Origin: Candidatus Altarchaeota archaeon
GTDB taxonomy: Archaea > Altiarchaeota > Altiarchaeia > IMC4 > QMZM01
Direction of reading: 5' to 3'
Assembly (NCBI GenBank): GCA_030609775.1
Contig: JAUWTD010000005.1
Span: forward strand, 1 to 40,845
Length of the DNA stretch: 40,845 bases
Shown here piece by piece: positions 8,737-18,100 of the stretch. The position numbers and the translations under genes are program-made. The notes beneath the pieces were generated by a model that was not told where the DNA came from, ran no database searches, and was given only the letters and a program-made list of their open reading frames with translations. Each line of letters opens with the position of its first letter. Position 1 is the stretch's first letter.

Positions 8737-9197
8737 AAATAGAGATAACAGATGACCGGAAAAACCCTTTGCTTAACCGAAGGGAGATTAAATTTAAAGT
8801 AGCCTACATAGGAGTTACTCCAAAGCTAATGGATGTTAAAAAGGAACTAGTTTCCACTCTGAAGTTAGACAAAAATCTAACGGTTGTAGACAACATAAAG
8901 TCAGAATACGGCAAACAGTCGGCAACAGGATACGTAAAAATCTATGAAGACAAAGAAAGCATAGATATAGAACAAAAAAACAAGATAAAAAAGAACCTTG
9001 AACCAGAAAAAGAAACAAAAAGCGAAAAAACAGACAAAGAAGAAACAAAAAGCGAAAAAACAGACAAAGAAGAAACAAAAAGCGAAAAAACAGACAAAGA
9101 AAAAACAAAAAGCGAGAAAACACCTAAAGAAGAAACAAAGAGCAAAGAAACACCTAAAGAAAAAACAGAGAAAACAACTGAAGGAGGGGGAAAATGA
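8733..9197 (+). CDS. rps24e: 30S ribosomal protein S24e with an unusual repeat tail
   Basis: This is a small-subunit ribosomal protein. Residues 1-93 form the S24e fold: [21 protein letters not shown], then [20 protein letters not shown], the family signature. Archaeal S24e normally ends near residue 100. Here the chain runs to 154 residues through a hydrophilic tail made of a ten-residue repeat ([10 protein letters not shown] and variants). The tail is rich in Lys, Glu, Thr and Ser and is likely disordered. The first gene overlap is ATGA with the dephospho-CoA kinase, and the stop TGA overlaps the ATG of S27ae at 9194. The tail is probably an extension outside the ribosome core. Confidence 0.95.
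   Translation: MKIEITDDRKNPLLNRREIKFKVAYIGVTPKLMDVKKELVSTLKLDKNLTVVDNIKSEYGKQSATGYVKIYEDKESIDIEQKNKIKKNLEPEKETKSEKTDKEETKSEKTDKEETKSEKTDKEKTKSEKTPKEETKSKETPKEKTEKTTEGGGK
9012..9179 (+). repeat. 30-bp tandem repeat encoding the S24e tail
   Basis: The unit encodes [10 protein letters not shown]. Three copies at 9012-9041, 9042-9071 and 9072-9101 are identical at the DNA level. Two diverged copies follow (9102-9131 and 9132-9161, with Thr-Asp changed to Thr-Pro), then a partial one. Identity of the first three suggests recent expansion, by slippage or unequal crossing over. Confidence 0.93.
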
Positions 9198-9349
9198 GCA
9201 ATAAATGGAAACTCTATGAAATAAAAGAGGATAAACTCATAAGAAAAAATAAGACCTGTCCAAAATGTGGTGACGGCGTATTCCTTGCAGATCATGGAGA
9301 TAGGTTATCCTGCGGGAAATGTGAGTACACCGAATCCAAGAAAAAGTGA
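9194..9349 (+). CDS. rps27ae: 30S ribosomal protein S27ae
   Basis: This is a 51-residue zinc-binding ribosomal protein, the archaeal form without the ubiquitin fusion seen in eukaryotes. The sequence opens [20 protein letters not shown] and carries CPKCG (residues about 22-26) and CGKCEY (about 42-47), the four zinc ligands, with [14 protein letters not shown] as the typical family core. The ATG at 9194 overlaps the S24e stop (ATGA). The TGA at 9347-9349 overlaps the GTG start of the next gene. In many euryarchaea kae1 follows S27ae, but here a DUF429 gene takes that place. Confidence 0.95.
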   Translation: MSNKWKLYEIKEDKLIRKNKTCPKCGDGVFLADHGDRLSCGKCEYTESKKK

Positions 9350-9897
9350 AAGTCGGTGGAATAGACCTCGCCGGAAATCCAAAAAATGATACAGGCTTCT
9401 GTATAATGCAGACGACAGACGACCGAAAACATGTTTCTACAAGCATACTGCATTCTGATTCAGAGATAATTGACATACTCAAAGAGACGAAACCAGATCT
9501 TGTTGCAGTGGATGCTCCCTTAAATTATATAGGCAAAAATAGGGAATGCGACAGCGAACTTCATGACTACGGAGTACTTCCCGTGACCCTCCGGGGAATG
9601 GAGACCCTTGCAATAAGAGGATGCGCACTTGCAAAAAAACTAGAAGAACATAACATAGACTTCATTGAGGTTTCATCCAAATCCACTGCAAAAATCCTTG
9701 GATTACACAACAAAAAAGAAAGAATAATGCAAAAAAACCTGATCACCTCGGGAATAGAAGGCAGCATAGACCAAAGAATGCTTAGCAAAGACGAACTTGA
9801 CGCAATATTCGCTGCAATAACTGCCTACCTCCACATCAACAATAAAACAACCACTGCAGGGAAAGAAGATGAAATCATAATCATACCCAAGATTTAA
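9346..9897 (+). CDS. DUF429 family protein (RNase H-like fold, predicted nuclease)
   Basis: This is a 183-residue protein of the DUF429 group, whose biochemical role is not established. It shows the family layout: [17 protein letters not shown] as first strand with Asp near residue 6, [12 protein letters not shown] near residue 50 with the second Asp, and [16 protein letters not shown]. Next come [15 protein letters not shown] and [18 protein letters not shown] near 143-160 with two more acids, and a final IIIIPKI. These acids match an RNase H-like active site. The GTG start at 9346 overlaps the S27ae stop by three bases. No promoter is visible between them, so it is probably expressed with the ribosomal genes. 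Confidence 0.85.
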   Translation: MKVGGIDLAGNPKNDTGFCIMQTTDDRKHVSTSILHSDSEIIDILKETKPDLVAVDAPLNYIGKNRECDSELHDYGVLPVTLRGMETLAIRGCALAKKLEEHNIDFIEVSSKSTAKILGLHNKKERIMQKNLITSGIEGSIDQRMLSKDELDAIFAAITAYLHINNKTTTAGKEDEIIIIPKI

Positions 9898-9920
9898 AAA
9901 AAAACGCGAGGAGAAAAAAA

Positions 9921-11309
9921 ATGGGAAAAAAACACGAGAAAGAATATGAGGGATATGATGTAGTCATAATCGGTGCAGGACCCGCTGGAATGTTTGCAGC
10001 AAATGAGTTAATAGACCAAGACCTGAAGATCATAGTAGTTGACCAAGGCAAAGATGTCGACGAAAGAAACGGAGACATAATGTCAGGTGTCGGAGGAGCA
10101 GGAACCTTCTCAGACGGAACATTAAATCTTAGACCCGATATAGGAGGAGACCTCTCTGAGCTAACAAAAAATCAGAAGATAGCATGGGAGCTTGTTGATG
10201 AAGTAGATAAAATATTTCTGGAATTCGGCGGACCGGATAAACTATATGGGATAGACAAAAAAAAGATAAAGGAGTTGAAGAGAAAGGCCGCCACAGAAGA
10301 CATAAGATTCATAGAGATACCCCAAAGACATATTGGAAGCGACAAAACACCCATACTAATAAAGAAATTTAAAGAACACCTTATAAAAAACAACGTAGAG
10401 TTTCTATTGGATACAAAGGTTGAAGACTTTATCATAGAGGATAACACCTGCAGAGGAATAAAACTATCAGACGGGGGAAAGATTAATGCAAAATATGTTA
10501 TAACCGCCCCAGGACGCATTGGAGCATACTGGATGAGCGGAATCTCAGAGAAACATAATATAGAGAAACAATTTGGTCCAATAGACGTTGGCGTCAGGGT
10601 TGAGGTATCCTCAATCATAATGGATCACATAACCAAGATAAACCGGGACCCTAAATTTCACATACAAACTAAGAGATATGATGATTTCGTGAGGACATTT
10701 TGCACAAACCACAGAGGTTTTGTTGTCAAGGAAAAATACAATGACGTCGTAGGTGTAAACGGACACGCCTTACGTGGGGCGAACTCCGAGAACACAAATT
10801 TCGCATTCCTTGTGAGAGTACAGCTCACAGAACCTGTTGAAAACACAATCAAATACGGAAAATCCATAGCAAAGCTTGCTACAACAATCGGCGGCAAGAA
10901 ACCGATACTTCAGAGATTAGGTGACCTGAGGAGGGGACGTAGATCTCATATGAAAGGCATCCTGCAAAACCTTGTTCAGCCGACACTAGACGACTACACA
11001 CCCGGAGACATATCAATGGCTCTGCCGCATAGGATCGTAACAGACATAATTGAAGGCCTGGAAAAGCTTAATAACGTGATCCCAGGGGTTGCATCAGACT
11101 CTACATTACTCTATGCTCCCGAAATAAAATTTTATGCAACACAACTACAGGTAGACGATAGAATGGAGACAAACATCAAAGGCTTATTCGCTGCAGGAGA
11201 CGGCACCGGCCTTTCCAGAGGGATAATAACTGCTGCAGCAACAGGGATTCTTGCAGCTCGCGGAATCTGTTTTCTTTCAGGGAAAAAACAAAAGAAAAAG
11301 AAACGCTAA
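9921..11309 (+). CDS. FAD-dependent oxidoreductase (NAD(P)/FAD-dependent dehydrogenase)
   Basis: This is a 462-residue flavoprotein. The dinucleotide-binding motif is YDVVIIGAGPAGMFAANEL near residues 12-30, followed by the acidic end of the second strand (VDQGKDVDERN). SGVGGAGTFSDGTLNLRP near 54-71 is characteristic of a family of uncharacterised FAD dehydrogenases (COG2509-like). A second FAD contact, LFAAGDGTGLSRGIITAAATGILAARG, lies near residues 424-450. The substrate is unknown. A clear Shine-Dalgarno GAGGAG precedes the ATG. The gene begins 23 bases after DUF429 and is followed by two hairpins, so it may end the long operon. Confidence 0.9.
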   Translation: MGKKHEKEYEGYDVVIIGAGPAGMFAANELIDQDLKIIVVDQGKDVDERNGDIMSGVGGAGTFSDGTLNLRPDIGGDLSELTKNQKIAWELVDEVDKIFLEFGGPDKLYGIDKKKIKELKRKAATEDIRFIEIPQRHIGSDKTPILIKKFKEHLIKNNVEFLLDTKVEDFIIEDNTCRGIKLSDGGKINAKYVITAPGRIGAYWMSGISEKHNIEKQFGPIDVGVRVEVSSIIMDHITKINRDPKFHIQTKRYDDFVRTFCTNHRGFVVKEKYNDVVGVNGHALRGANSENTNFAFLVRVQLTEPVENTIKYGKSIAKLATTIGGKKPILQRLGDLRRGRRSHMKGILQNLVQPTLDDYTPGDISMALPHRIVTDIIEGLEKLNNVIPGVASDSTLLYAPEIKFYATQLQVDDRMETNIKGLFAAGDGTGLSRGIITAAATGILAARGICFLSGKKQKKKKR

Positions 11310-11313
11310 AAAA

Positions 11314-11331
11314 CAACCTTCAGAAAGGTTG
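11314..11331 (+). terminator. Short hairpin after the FAD oxidoreductase gene
   Basis: CAACCTT (11314-11320) pairs perfectly with AAGGTTG (11325-11331) around a CAGA loop, only 4 bases after the stop. It has no T-run, so a role in ending transcription or protecting the 3' end is only possible. Confidence 0.35.
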
Positions 11332-11349
11332 ACCATCACAACGAGTATC

Positions 11350-11372
11350 TGAGGGGTTTAAAAAACCCCTCA
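11350..11372 (+). terminator. Strong perfect hairpin between the FAD oxidoreductase gene and trm56
   Basis: TGAGGGGTTT (11350-11359) and AAACCCCTCA (11363-11372) form a perfect 10-bp stem with a three-A loop, in a 146-base gene-free gap. It is GC-rich for this genome. It is not followed by T residues on the + strand. It could act as a processing or attenuation structure, or be the remnant of a repeat. Confidence 0.45.
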
Positions 11373-11455
11373 AAACGCATTACAACAAACCCAAAAACAC
11401 CCAGCCAGAACCCTATACTTACCATGCAAACCTATATTTTATAATACAAAAAAGA

Positions 11456-11977
11456 ATGCAAGTAACCGTCCTCCGCCTAGGGCATAGGTATATGAGAGAC
11501 AAGAGAATCAGCACACACATAGGTTTGGTTGCACGGGCTTTTGGAGCCTGCGAACTCGTCATGGACTTAAAGGATCCCCTGGTGGAGGAAAGCATACAGC
11601 AGGTTGTCTCCGAGTGGGGTTCCTCTTTTAAGGTGCATACTACAGAAAACTGGAAAAAATACATAAAAGAATTCAGAGGAGACCGAATCCATCTCACCAT
11701 GTATGGAATAAACATAAACCAATGCATGGATAAGATAAAAGAAACACCCAAAGACAAACTAATCATAATCGGAGGCAAAAAAGTACCTTCAGAGGTTTAC
11801 TCCCTGGTCGACTACAATGTCGCCATCGGAAACCAACCGCACTCAGAGATCTCCGCACTATCCGTATTCCTTGACCGATTCTTTAACGGCACAGGATTAG
11901 ACAAAGATTTTGGAGGAAACAAAAAAATCATTCCACAAAAACACGGCAAAAAAGTGTTAGAAAATCAAAAAACCTAA
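11456..11977 (+). CDS. trm56: tRNA (cytidine(56)-2'-O)-methyltransferase
   Basis: This is the archaea-specific SPOUT enzyme that methylates the ribose of C56 in the T-loop of tRNA, using S-adenosylmethionine. The 173 residues match the family. Visible motifs are VLRLGHRYMRDKRISTHIGLVARAFGA at the N-terminus (arginine-rich tRNA/SAM side), the central RIHLTMYGININQ, then LIIIGGKKVPSEVY near residues 103-116. NVAIGNQPHSEISALSVFLDR near 124-144 forms the SAM-binding trefoil knot. The ATG at 11456 is preceded by an AT-rich TATA-like segment (11431-11446) so close that the message may be nearly leaderless. A T-run follows the stop. Confidence 0.95.
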   Translation: MQVTVLRLGHRYMRDKRISTHIGLVARAFGACELVMDLKDPLVEESIQQVVSEWGSSFKVHTTENWKKYIKEFRGDRIHLTMYGININQCMDKIKETPKDKLIIIGGKKVPSEVYSLVDYNVAIGNQPHSEISALSVFLDRFFNGTGLDKDFGGNKKIIPQKHGKKVLENQKT

Positions 11978-11995
11978 AAATAGAATACAGACCGA

Positions 11996-12007
11996 TTTTC
12001 TTTTTTT
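11996..12007 (+). terminator. T-tract terminator after trm56
   Basis: TTTTCTTTTTTT begins 19 bases after the trm56 stop codon. Archaeal polymerases stop at such oligo-T runs on the coding strand without needing a hairpin. It separates trm56 from the giant gene downstream. Confidence 0.6.
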
Positions 12008-12044
12008 AAAGGAGGAAGCTGTGAACTTCTCAGTTATATAATTT

Positions 12045-12171
12045 TAGGGTATATTTAAACAAGGAGATTCAATAAACTTATGGCGTTTTAGTGGGTGGTT
12101 GAGTATCTCAGCTTGCTTGATTTGGTGAAGCAGGCAAATAGTTTGGCTTGGAAGAAAACAGGTGGTTTGGC
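12045..12171 (+). promoter_or_regulatory. Promoter and leader region of the giant surface-protein gene, with TTG-start ribosome binding site
   Basis: A TATA-like GGTATATTTAAAC lies near 12048-12060, about 112 bases before the chosen start, implying an untranslated leader of around 85 bases. An imperfect hairpin GCTTGCTT / AAGCAGGC (about 12113-12137, one G-T pair) lies in the leader. AGGTGG at 12160-12165 ends six bases before the TTG at 12172 and matches the archaeal anti-Shine-Dalgarno. An in-frame TAG at 12139-12141 excludes any earlier start except TTG 12148. Confidence 0.45.
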
Positions 12172-15100
12172 TTGAAGAATAGAATATTATTAGTAGTGTT
12201 AGCATTCAGCTTAATTTTCTGTGCAGACCTCATCCTCTCCGAATTTTCTAACTCAGGCGATCTATTCTTCGAGCTCTCAACAGATAGACCAATATATCAA
12301 CTGAATGAAACCGTTCGCATACAAGTGACTGCACCCGAAAACACATCAACGAACCTAACAATCCAAAACCCATCTAACATCACGTACACCACCCAGAAAG
12401 AAAAAACCGGCTCCTTCACACACATCTACACCCCAGACTCCACCGGAAACTACTCCATCCAAGCATTCTTTTCTCTCCACAACCAAAGCAGCAACATATC
12501 AACCTATTTTACAGTGACACAATCCCTGGAAGAAACCATAGAACCAGAAAACCAGACAAAATCCCTTCTTAAAACCTCGTCTCTTACAACCAACAAACCC
12601 ATTTATCTTCTAAACGAAACCGTCCGCATCACTATCACAGCACCAGAAAACACCACCACCAACCTAACCATACAAAACCCACTAGGAGAACTCTACTCAA
12701 CCCTGAAAGAAAACTTCGGCAGCTTCACCCACCTCTACATTCCAGAGTTTCTGGGAGATTACCTGATCCACACAAAACTCTCCTTACAAAACGAAACCAA
12801 AGAATTAAACACAAGCTTTGAGGTTATCTCAAACGAGACTAAACCACCTGCAGTAGAAGTGATTCAGAGAACAGCGGAACTATATAAGCCAGTCAGCTGG
12901 GTGAAGAAAATAACCATCAAAAACAACGATTCTCCACTCAAAGTAAGCCTAACCCAAGACCTTCCGCCGGATGCATCAAACATCCAAGTACACAACACAA
13001 AAAACAAAAAAACAGGTGCACAAACAACAGAACAAAATATATCCGGGCTGCTCCAGCCAAACGAAACCAACAAACTTATAATCGAATACACGACACCAGC
13101 CCCCTACAAAGAAGAGCAACTAATAGAAAACAAAACAAGATACCTAAAACAAGTAGATATAAAATCTGACTCATCCGTCCACTACACAAACGTCAAAGCA
13201 TACACAGACATAGAAGAAACCCTCTACAACCTGAGGTTGTATCACCTCATAAACGAAACCAGAATAGACGTAACCGTAAACCCTGTATACAACGTAACCC
13301 TTAGAAAAGATAGAATCTACTGGATCGTACCTCAACTAAGCAACCAATCCTTTGAAGTGGAAGCCGACTTAACAGTAATAAACATCCAATCCTACCCCAC
13401 CCTTAACGGAAACTGGACTGTTCGCTTTGAAACAAAAGAACAGGCAAACCTTAAAATAGCAGCAGTAGACGGAACCTACTTTGGCAGTGACCTAGAATTC
13501 CTTGAAATAAAATGCGGCAACACAACCCTAAGTTATGAATGGATAAACGGCTCCGTCTTCATATCAAACTATTCCTGCAACGAAACAGGATATGAGATCT
13601 CCAAGGTATTGACCACTGGAAGGCACACCCTCCAGTTCAGGTTCGGATCTGACGTAGAGTACGCCCACAACCTGGTAGCAGAGAACATAACCTTCGTACC
13701 CCCAACGCCAGAGAACAACACCTACAGAAATAATGACTGGGTTTACATAAACATCACATCCGACGAAAACCTGAACCAGTCCCTGCTAGAGTGGGGCAAC
13801 TCTACAGGGTATTATAATATCTCTATGACAAACTCCGCCTCAACGAACTGGTACATAAATATATCCAACCTCCCAAACTACGCCTTCAATTATACTCTCT
13901 GGGCACAGAACACAACAAGCAACTGGATCCAGACTGCGAGGAGGTTTGTTACAGTGGATACGGCAAATCCAATAATAAACTTCACCTCCCCGACCCCAGA
14001 CAACGATTCCTACAGAAGCAAGGACTGGGTTTACGTAAATGTATCAGTCAACGATACCTATAACACTACCGCGTTCATTGACTGGAACCACTCTCTGATC
14101 GGGTGGTGGAGGTTCAATGAGGGAAGTGGCAACATTACCTATGATTATTCCACGTATGGGAACAATGGAACCACTTATTTCTATGATCAGACAACCATAA
14201 GTAGTTGTGATTCAACCACGGACTGGCAGGGTACGTCCCTTTCACTGAATACCACCGATAAAATGGAGGGTTCTGCATCACTAGTGGATGCGGTGTCAAA
14301 TCCGAATACAAACCTGGAGTATGAAATCATCTACAATGAAACTGGAACATGGAACTGGACTGGAAAGGATAGGAGATACTATTACATTAAATCAAATGTT
14401 AGCTCCGGAAACTTCACATATAAAAGACTCTACATCTATGACTCAGATGAAAATTATGGATACTGGGATATACCTGATTTTACTCCCAATACATGGTGGA
14501 CGGATATATATTACGCTCTGGATTCTTATACTGGGACGGGTGGAACTGACCCGAATCTGAGTTCAATAGACTACTTGAGGTTTGTGTTCAATTCATCTAC
14601 CGGAGATAGTTACTGGATTAAGTTAGACTGGATTTATGTAACAGAGCAGGGACCTGTAGATTGGGGGGCTGGTAAATTCGGCTCTGCTCTGCAGTTCGAT
14701 GGGTTTAGTGATTACCTGGATTTATCAGACCACAAAAACGATCCAGAGTTTAACATATCCCAGGGCGCTATTGAAATGTGGTTTAACCCAAAGGCAGATA
14801 ACTACTACAGCCAACTGCTTAACTTCAGAAAAACAGGCGTAGATGATATCATTTTCATTAGAGAGTGGAGGGAATCCTACATTAATTTTTACGGTGAAAT
14901 TGCAAACGTCCCACAATTCAATTTAAATACGCCCTCGAGTTCGATTTCTGCAGGCACTTGGAGTCACCTAGTTTTCCAGCAGAATGGTTCAGGAATAGAA
15001 GCCTACATTAACGGGGAAAAACAAAACCTAGGAGGTACAGGGGAAAACTCTACAATGTGGTTTACAGATGTTTTCCCCGCATCAGTAGATTTCAGAATAG

Positions 15101-18100
15101 GTCACTACGGATCCTGGGCTGATGGAGGACAAACATGTTATTTCAACGGCACCATCGATGAAGTCCGCATCTGGAACCGCTCCCTAACACCAGAAGAGAT
15201 CAACGCCTCCTACAACGCCGGAATATGGAAACTGAAGAACAACTACACCAGCCTCGTAGACGGCATATATGAGTATACTGCCTACGCTCAAGACCTCGCA
15301 GGTAACGTCAACCAGACCGAGATACGGACTTTAACAGTGGACACAACCCCTCCAGAAATAAACTTCACAGATCCTACACCAGAAGACGATAATCTCACAT
15401 CAAATAATTGGGCGTATATTAATGTCTCGGTTGTTGATCTCTCCCCGACTTCCTCATTTATTGACTGGAATCGTTCACTGGTCGGATACTGGTCATTCGA
15501 ACACGTATTGTCTAATGGAACCGTCTACGATAACTCAACCTATGGGAATGATGGAGTGATGAAAAATTTCACCTACAATATCACAGTAACAGGAAAATTT
15601 GGAAACGCATTAGAGTTTGATGGAATTGATAGCTACGTTGAAATACAAAATTCTGAATCTTTAAACCTAAATGGAGCCCTGACCTTGGAGACCTGGGTGT
15701 ATCCTCAGAGAAGAGATGATTGGTATGCTTTTATTGCCAAAGATTATGAACCAGGTTCAGGGCAACAATGGAAACTATGTTTCGGAGGTTCCTCACCAGA
15801 TTGGGGCTTTAGTTGGTGGAATGGAACTCTTTGGCGCGATTATGTTGGAGGTAACCTACCGTTGAATGAATGGTCACATATAGCCTGTGCAATTAGTGAT
15901 TCCCAAATAAAATGCTATAGAGACGGGAGTGTATCTCACGAGTTTAGTGGTGTGACAATAGACATACAAAAAACAGTAGGGGGCGTATATCTCTCCGCAG
16001 TAAAAGTTGATGGACCAGAGAAAACAAAAGCTATCCTAGATGAAGTCCGTATATGGAACCGCGCCCTTTCAGCGGAGGAAATCAACGCCTCATACAATTC
16101 TGGAATTTACCAGTTACACCGGAATTTCACAAATCTAACAGATAGCGAACATAGATATTATGCTTATTCGATAGATTTAGCAGGTAATTCAAATAAAACT
16201 GAGACTATGACATTGACTGTTGATACAGTTGCTCCACATATAACATTAAACTCTCCTGAAAATATTACATATAACACGTTAAACATAGATTTAAATTGGA
16301 CTTACAGCGAAGCATTGGTTTGGTGTGCCTATTCTGTTAATCATACAACTAATACTAGCTTTACAGCAGAGGGAGAATATATTGGAGAAAGTTTCAATAC
16401 ACCCGGTAGCCCCTATGGAATAACCCAAAACAAAACCTACTTTTGGATTATTGATGCTCCAGCAGGCACGATCAAAAAATACTGGATGAATGGAACATAC
16501 ACAGGAAACAGCTTCGGGACAAATGGAAGTACGGGAATAACCCAAGACGGAACCTACTTTTGGGTTGTTCATCATAGTAATAAAGATGTTCACAAATACT
16601 GGATGAATGGAACATACACCGGAGAATATTTTAACACAACAGCTGCTAACGACTACCCAAATGGGATAACCCAAAATGGCACCTACTTTTGGATTACTGA
16701 CTGGGGAGATGGAAACGTATATAAATACTGGATGAATGGAACATACACCGGAGACAGTTTCAGTACAGACGGGGGAGCAAGTGGAATAACCCAAGACAGA
16801 ACCTATATTTGGGTAACTCAAAACTCAGCTGATGAAATCGACAAATACTATATGAATGGAACGTATGCAGGTAATTTTGATACCGGACCCGGTGGCAACC
16901 CCGTTGGAGTAACTCAGGATGGAACCTATTTTTGGATTACTAATTGGGATGTTGACAAGGTATACAAATATTATTTCGGGGATTTTAAAAATTGTATCAA
17001 TAAAACAATAACCTGCTCTGAGGGTGCGAATATTGCAACTGTCTGGGGTAGAGATGATGCAGGGAATGTGAATTCTTCCACAATTTATTTCACAATAGAC
17101 CTACCACCCACACCAGTAACCTTATTAACCCCCACAAATAATTCGTATACAAATAACAACACACCAGAATTCGACTGGACAGATTCAACAAATATTTCAA
17201 CAATAATATATCACCTGCAAATAGATGATAGCGCAGACTTTTTAAGTCTGAATCTGAATAAAACAGGAATTCTGGACTCGAATTATACGTTAAGTGGAGG
17301 AGAAGCACTCCCAGACGGAACATATTACTGGAGGGTCAGGGCAAACAATAGTGCAGGCAGCTGGGGCAACTGGTCTGAGAACGGAATCTTTAGAGTTACT
17401 GTGGATACGGTGAAGCCAACAGTTACAATAATTGTACCGGAAAATAATTCTTATACAAACGACAATACCCCTCTCTTGAATGCTGTATCTTCTGATAATT
17501 ATTCAGATTCTATGGAGTATTCTCTTGACTCTGGAATAAATGAATCATGCAACAACGCAACCTCCTGTCTCCTGAATTTATCAAAGAACTGGGTTATCGG
17601 TTCAGGTGGAGGTAATTGGAGTGGGAGTGTTAGTTTTGAAAATACGACTAAAGAGAGTAATGAACAGGTAATCCTTGAACATTTGGATTGGTGGAATTTT
17701 AGGTGGAATTATCGGATAAATGTCACGATAGATACAACAGATTACATTCGGACTGATTATCCAATCGAATACATTATAAACTTCACTAAGAAGTTAAGTG
17801 ATGTAGGCTGTAGCGGCTGCATATTTGATAATAATTCAGTGAGGGTTATTGAATATAATGCAACAGGAAATATTATCTATGAAATATCCTCGCAGTTTGA
17901 TGAGACTTATGGTTATAACAGTCAAACAAATGCCGTTGGCGAGGTAGTCTGGATACTGAACGGAACAACTCCCCCGGATACGAAAAAGTATTTCTATATT
18001 TACTTTGATACAGCCGATAATATTAAGAACGCCATAGATTATTCGCCTTCATTCACGACAGCATATAACCCAGATTCAAACATAACTCTCCGCTACAACG

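Noticed and set aside
8998-9204. Overlapping Lys-rich frame across the S24e tail repeat
   Set aside because: It is the +1 frame of the repeat; the S24e frame continues from an intact domain and overlaps S27ae correctly.
12114-12137. Possible attenuator hairpin in the giant gene leader
   Set aside because: The stem is imperfect with a nine-base loop and has no T-run; too weak to list as its own feature.
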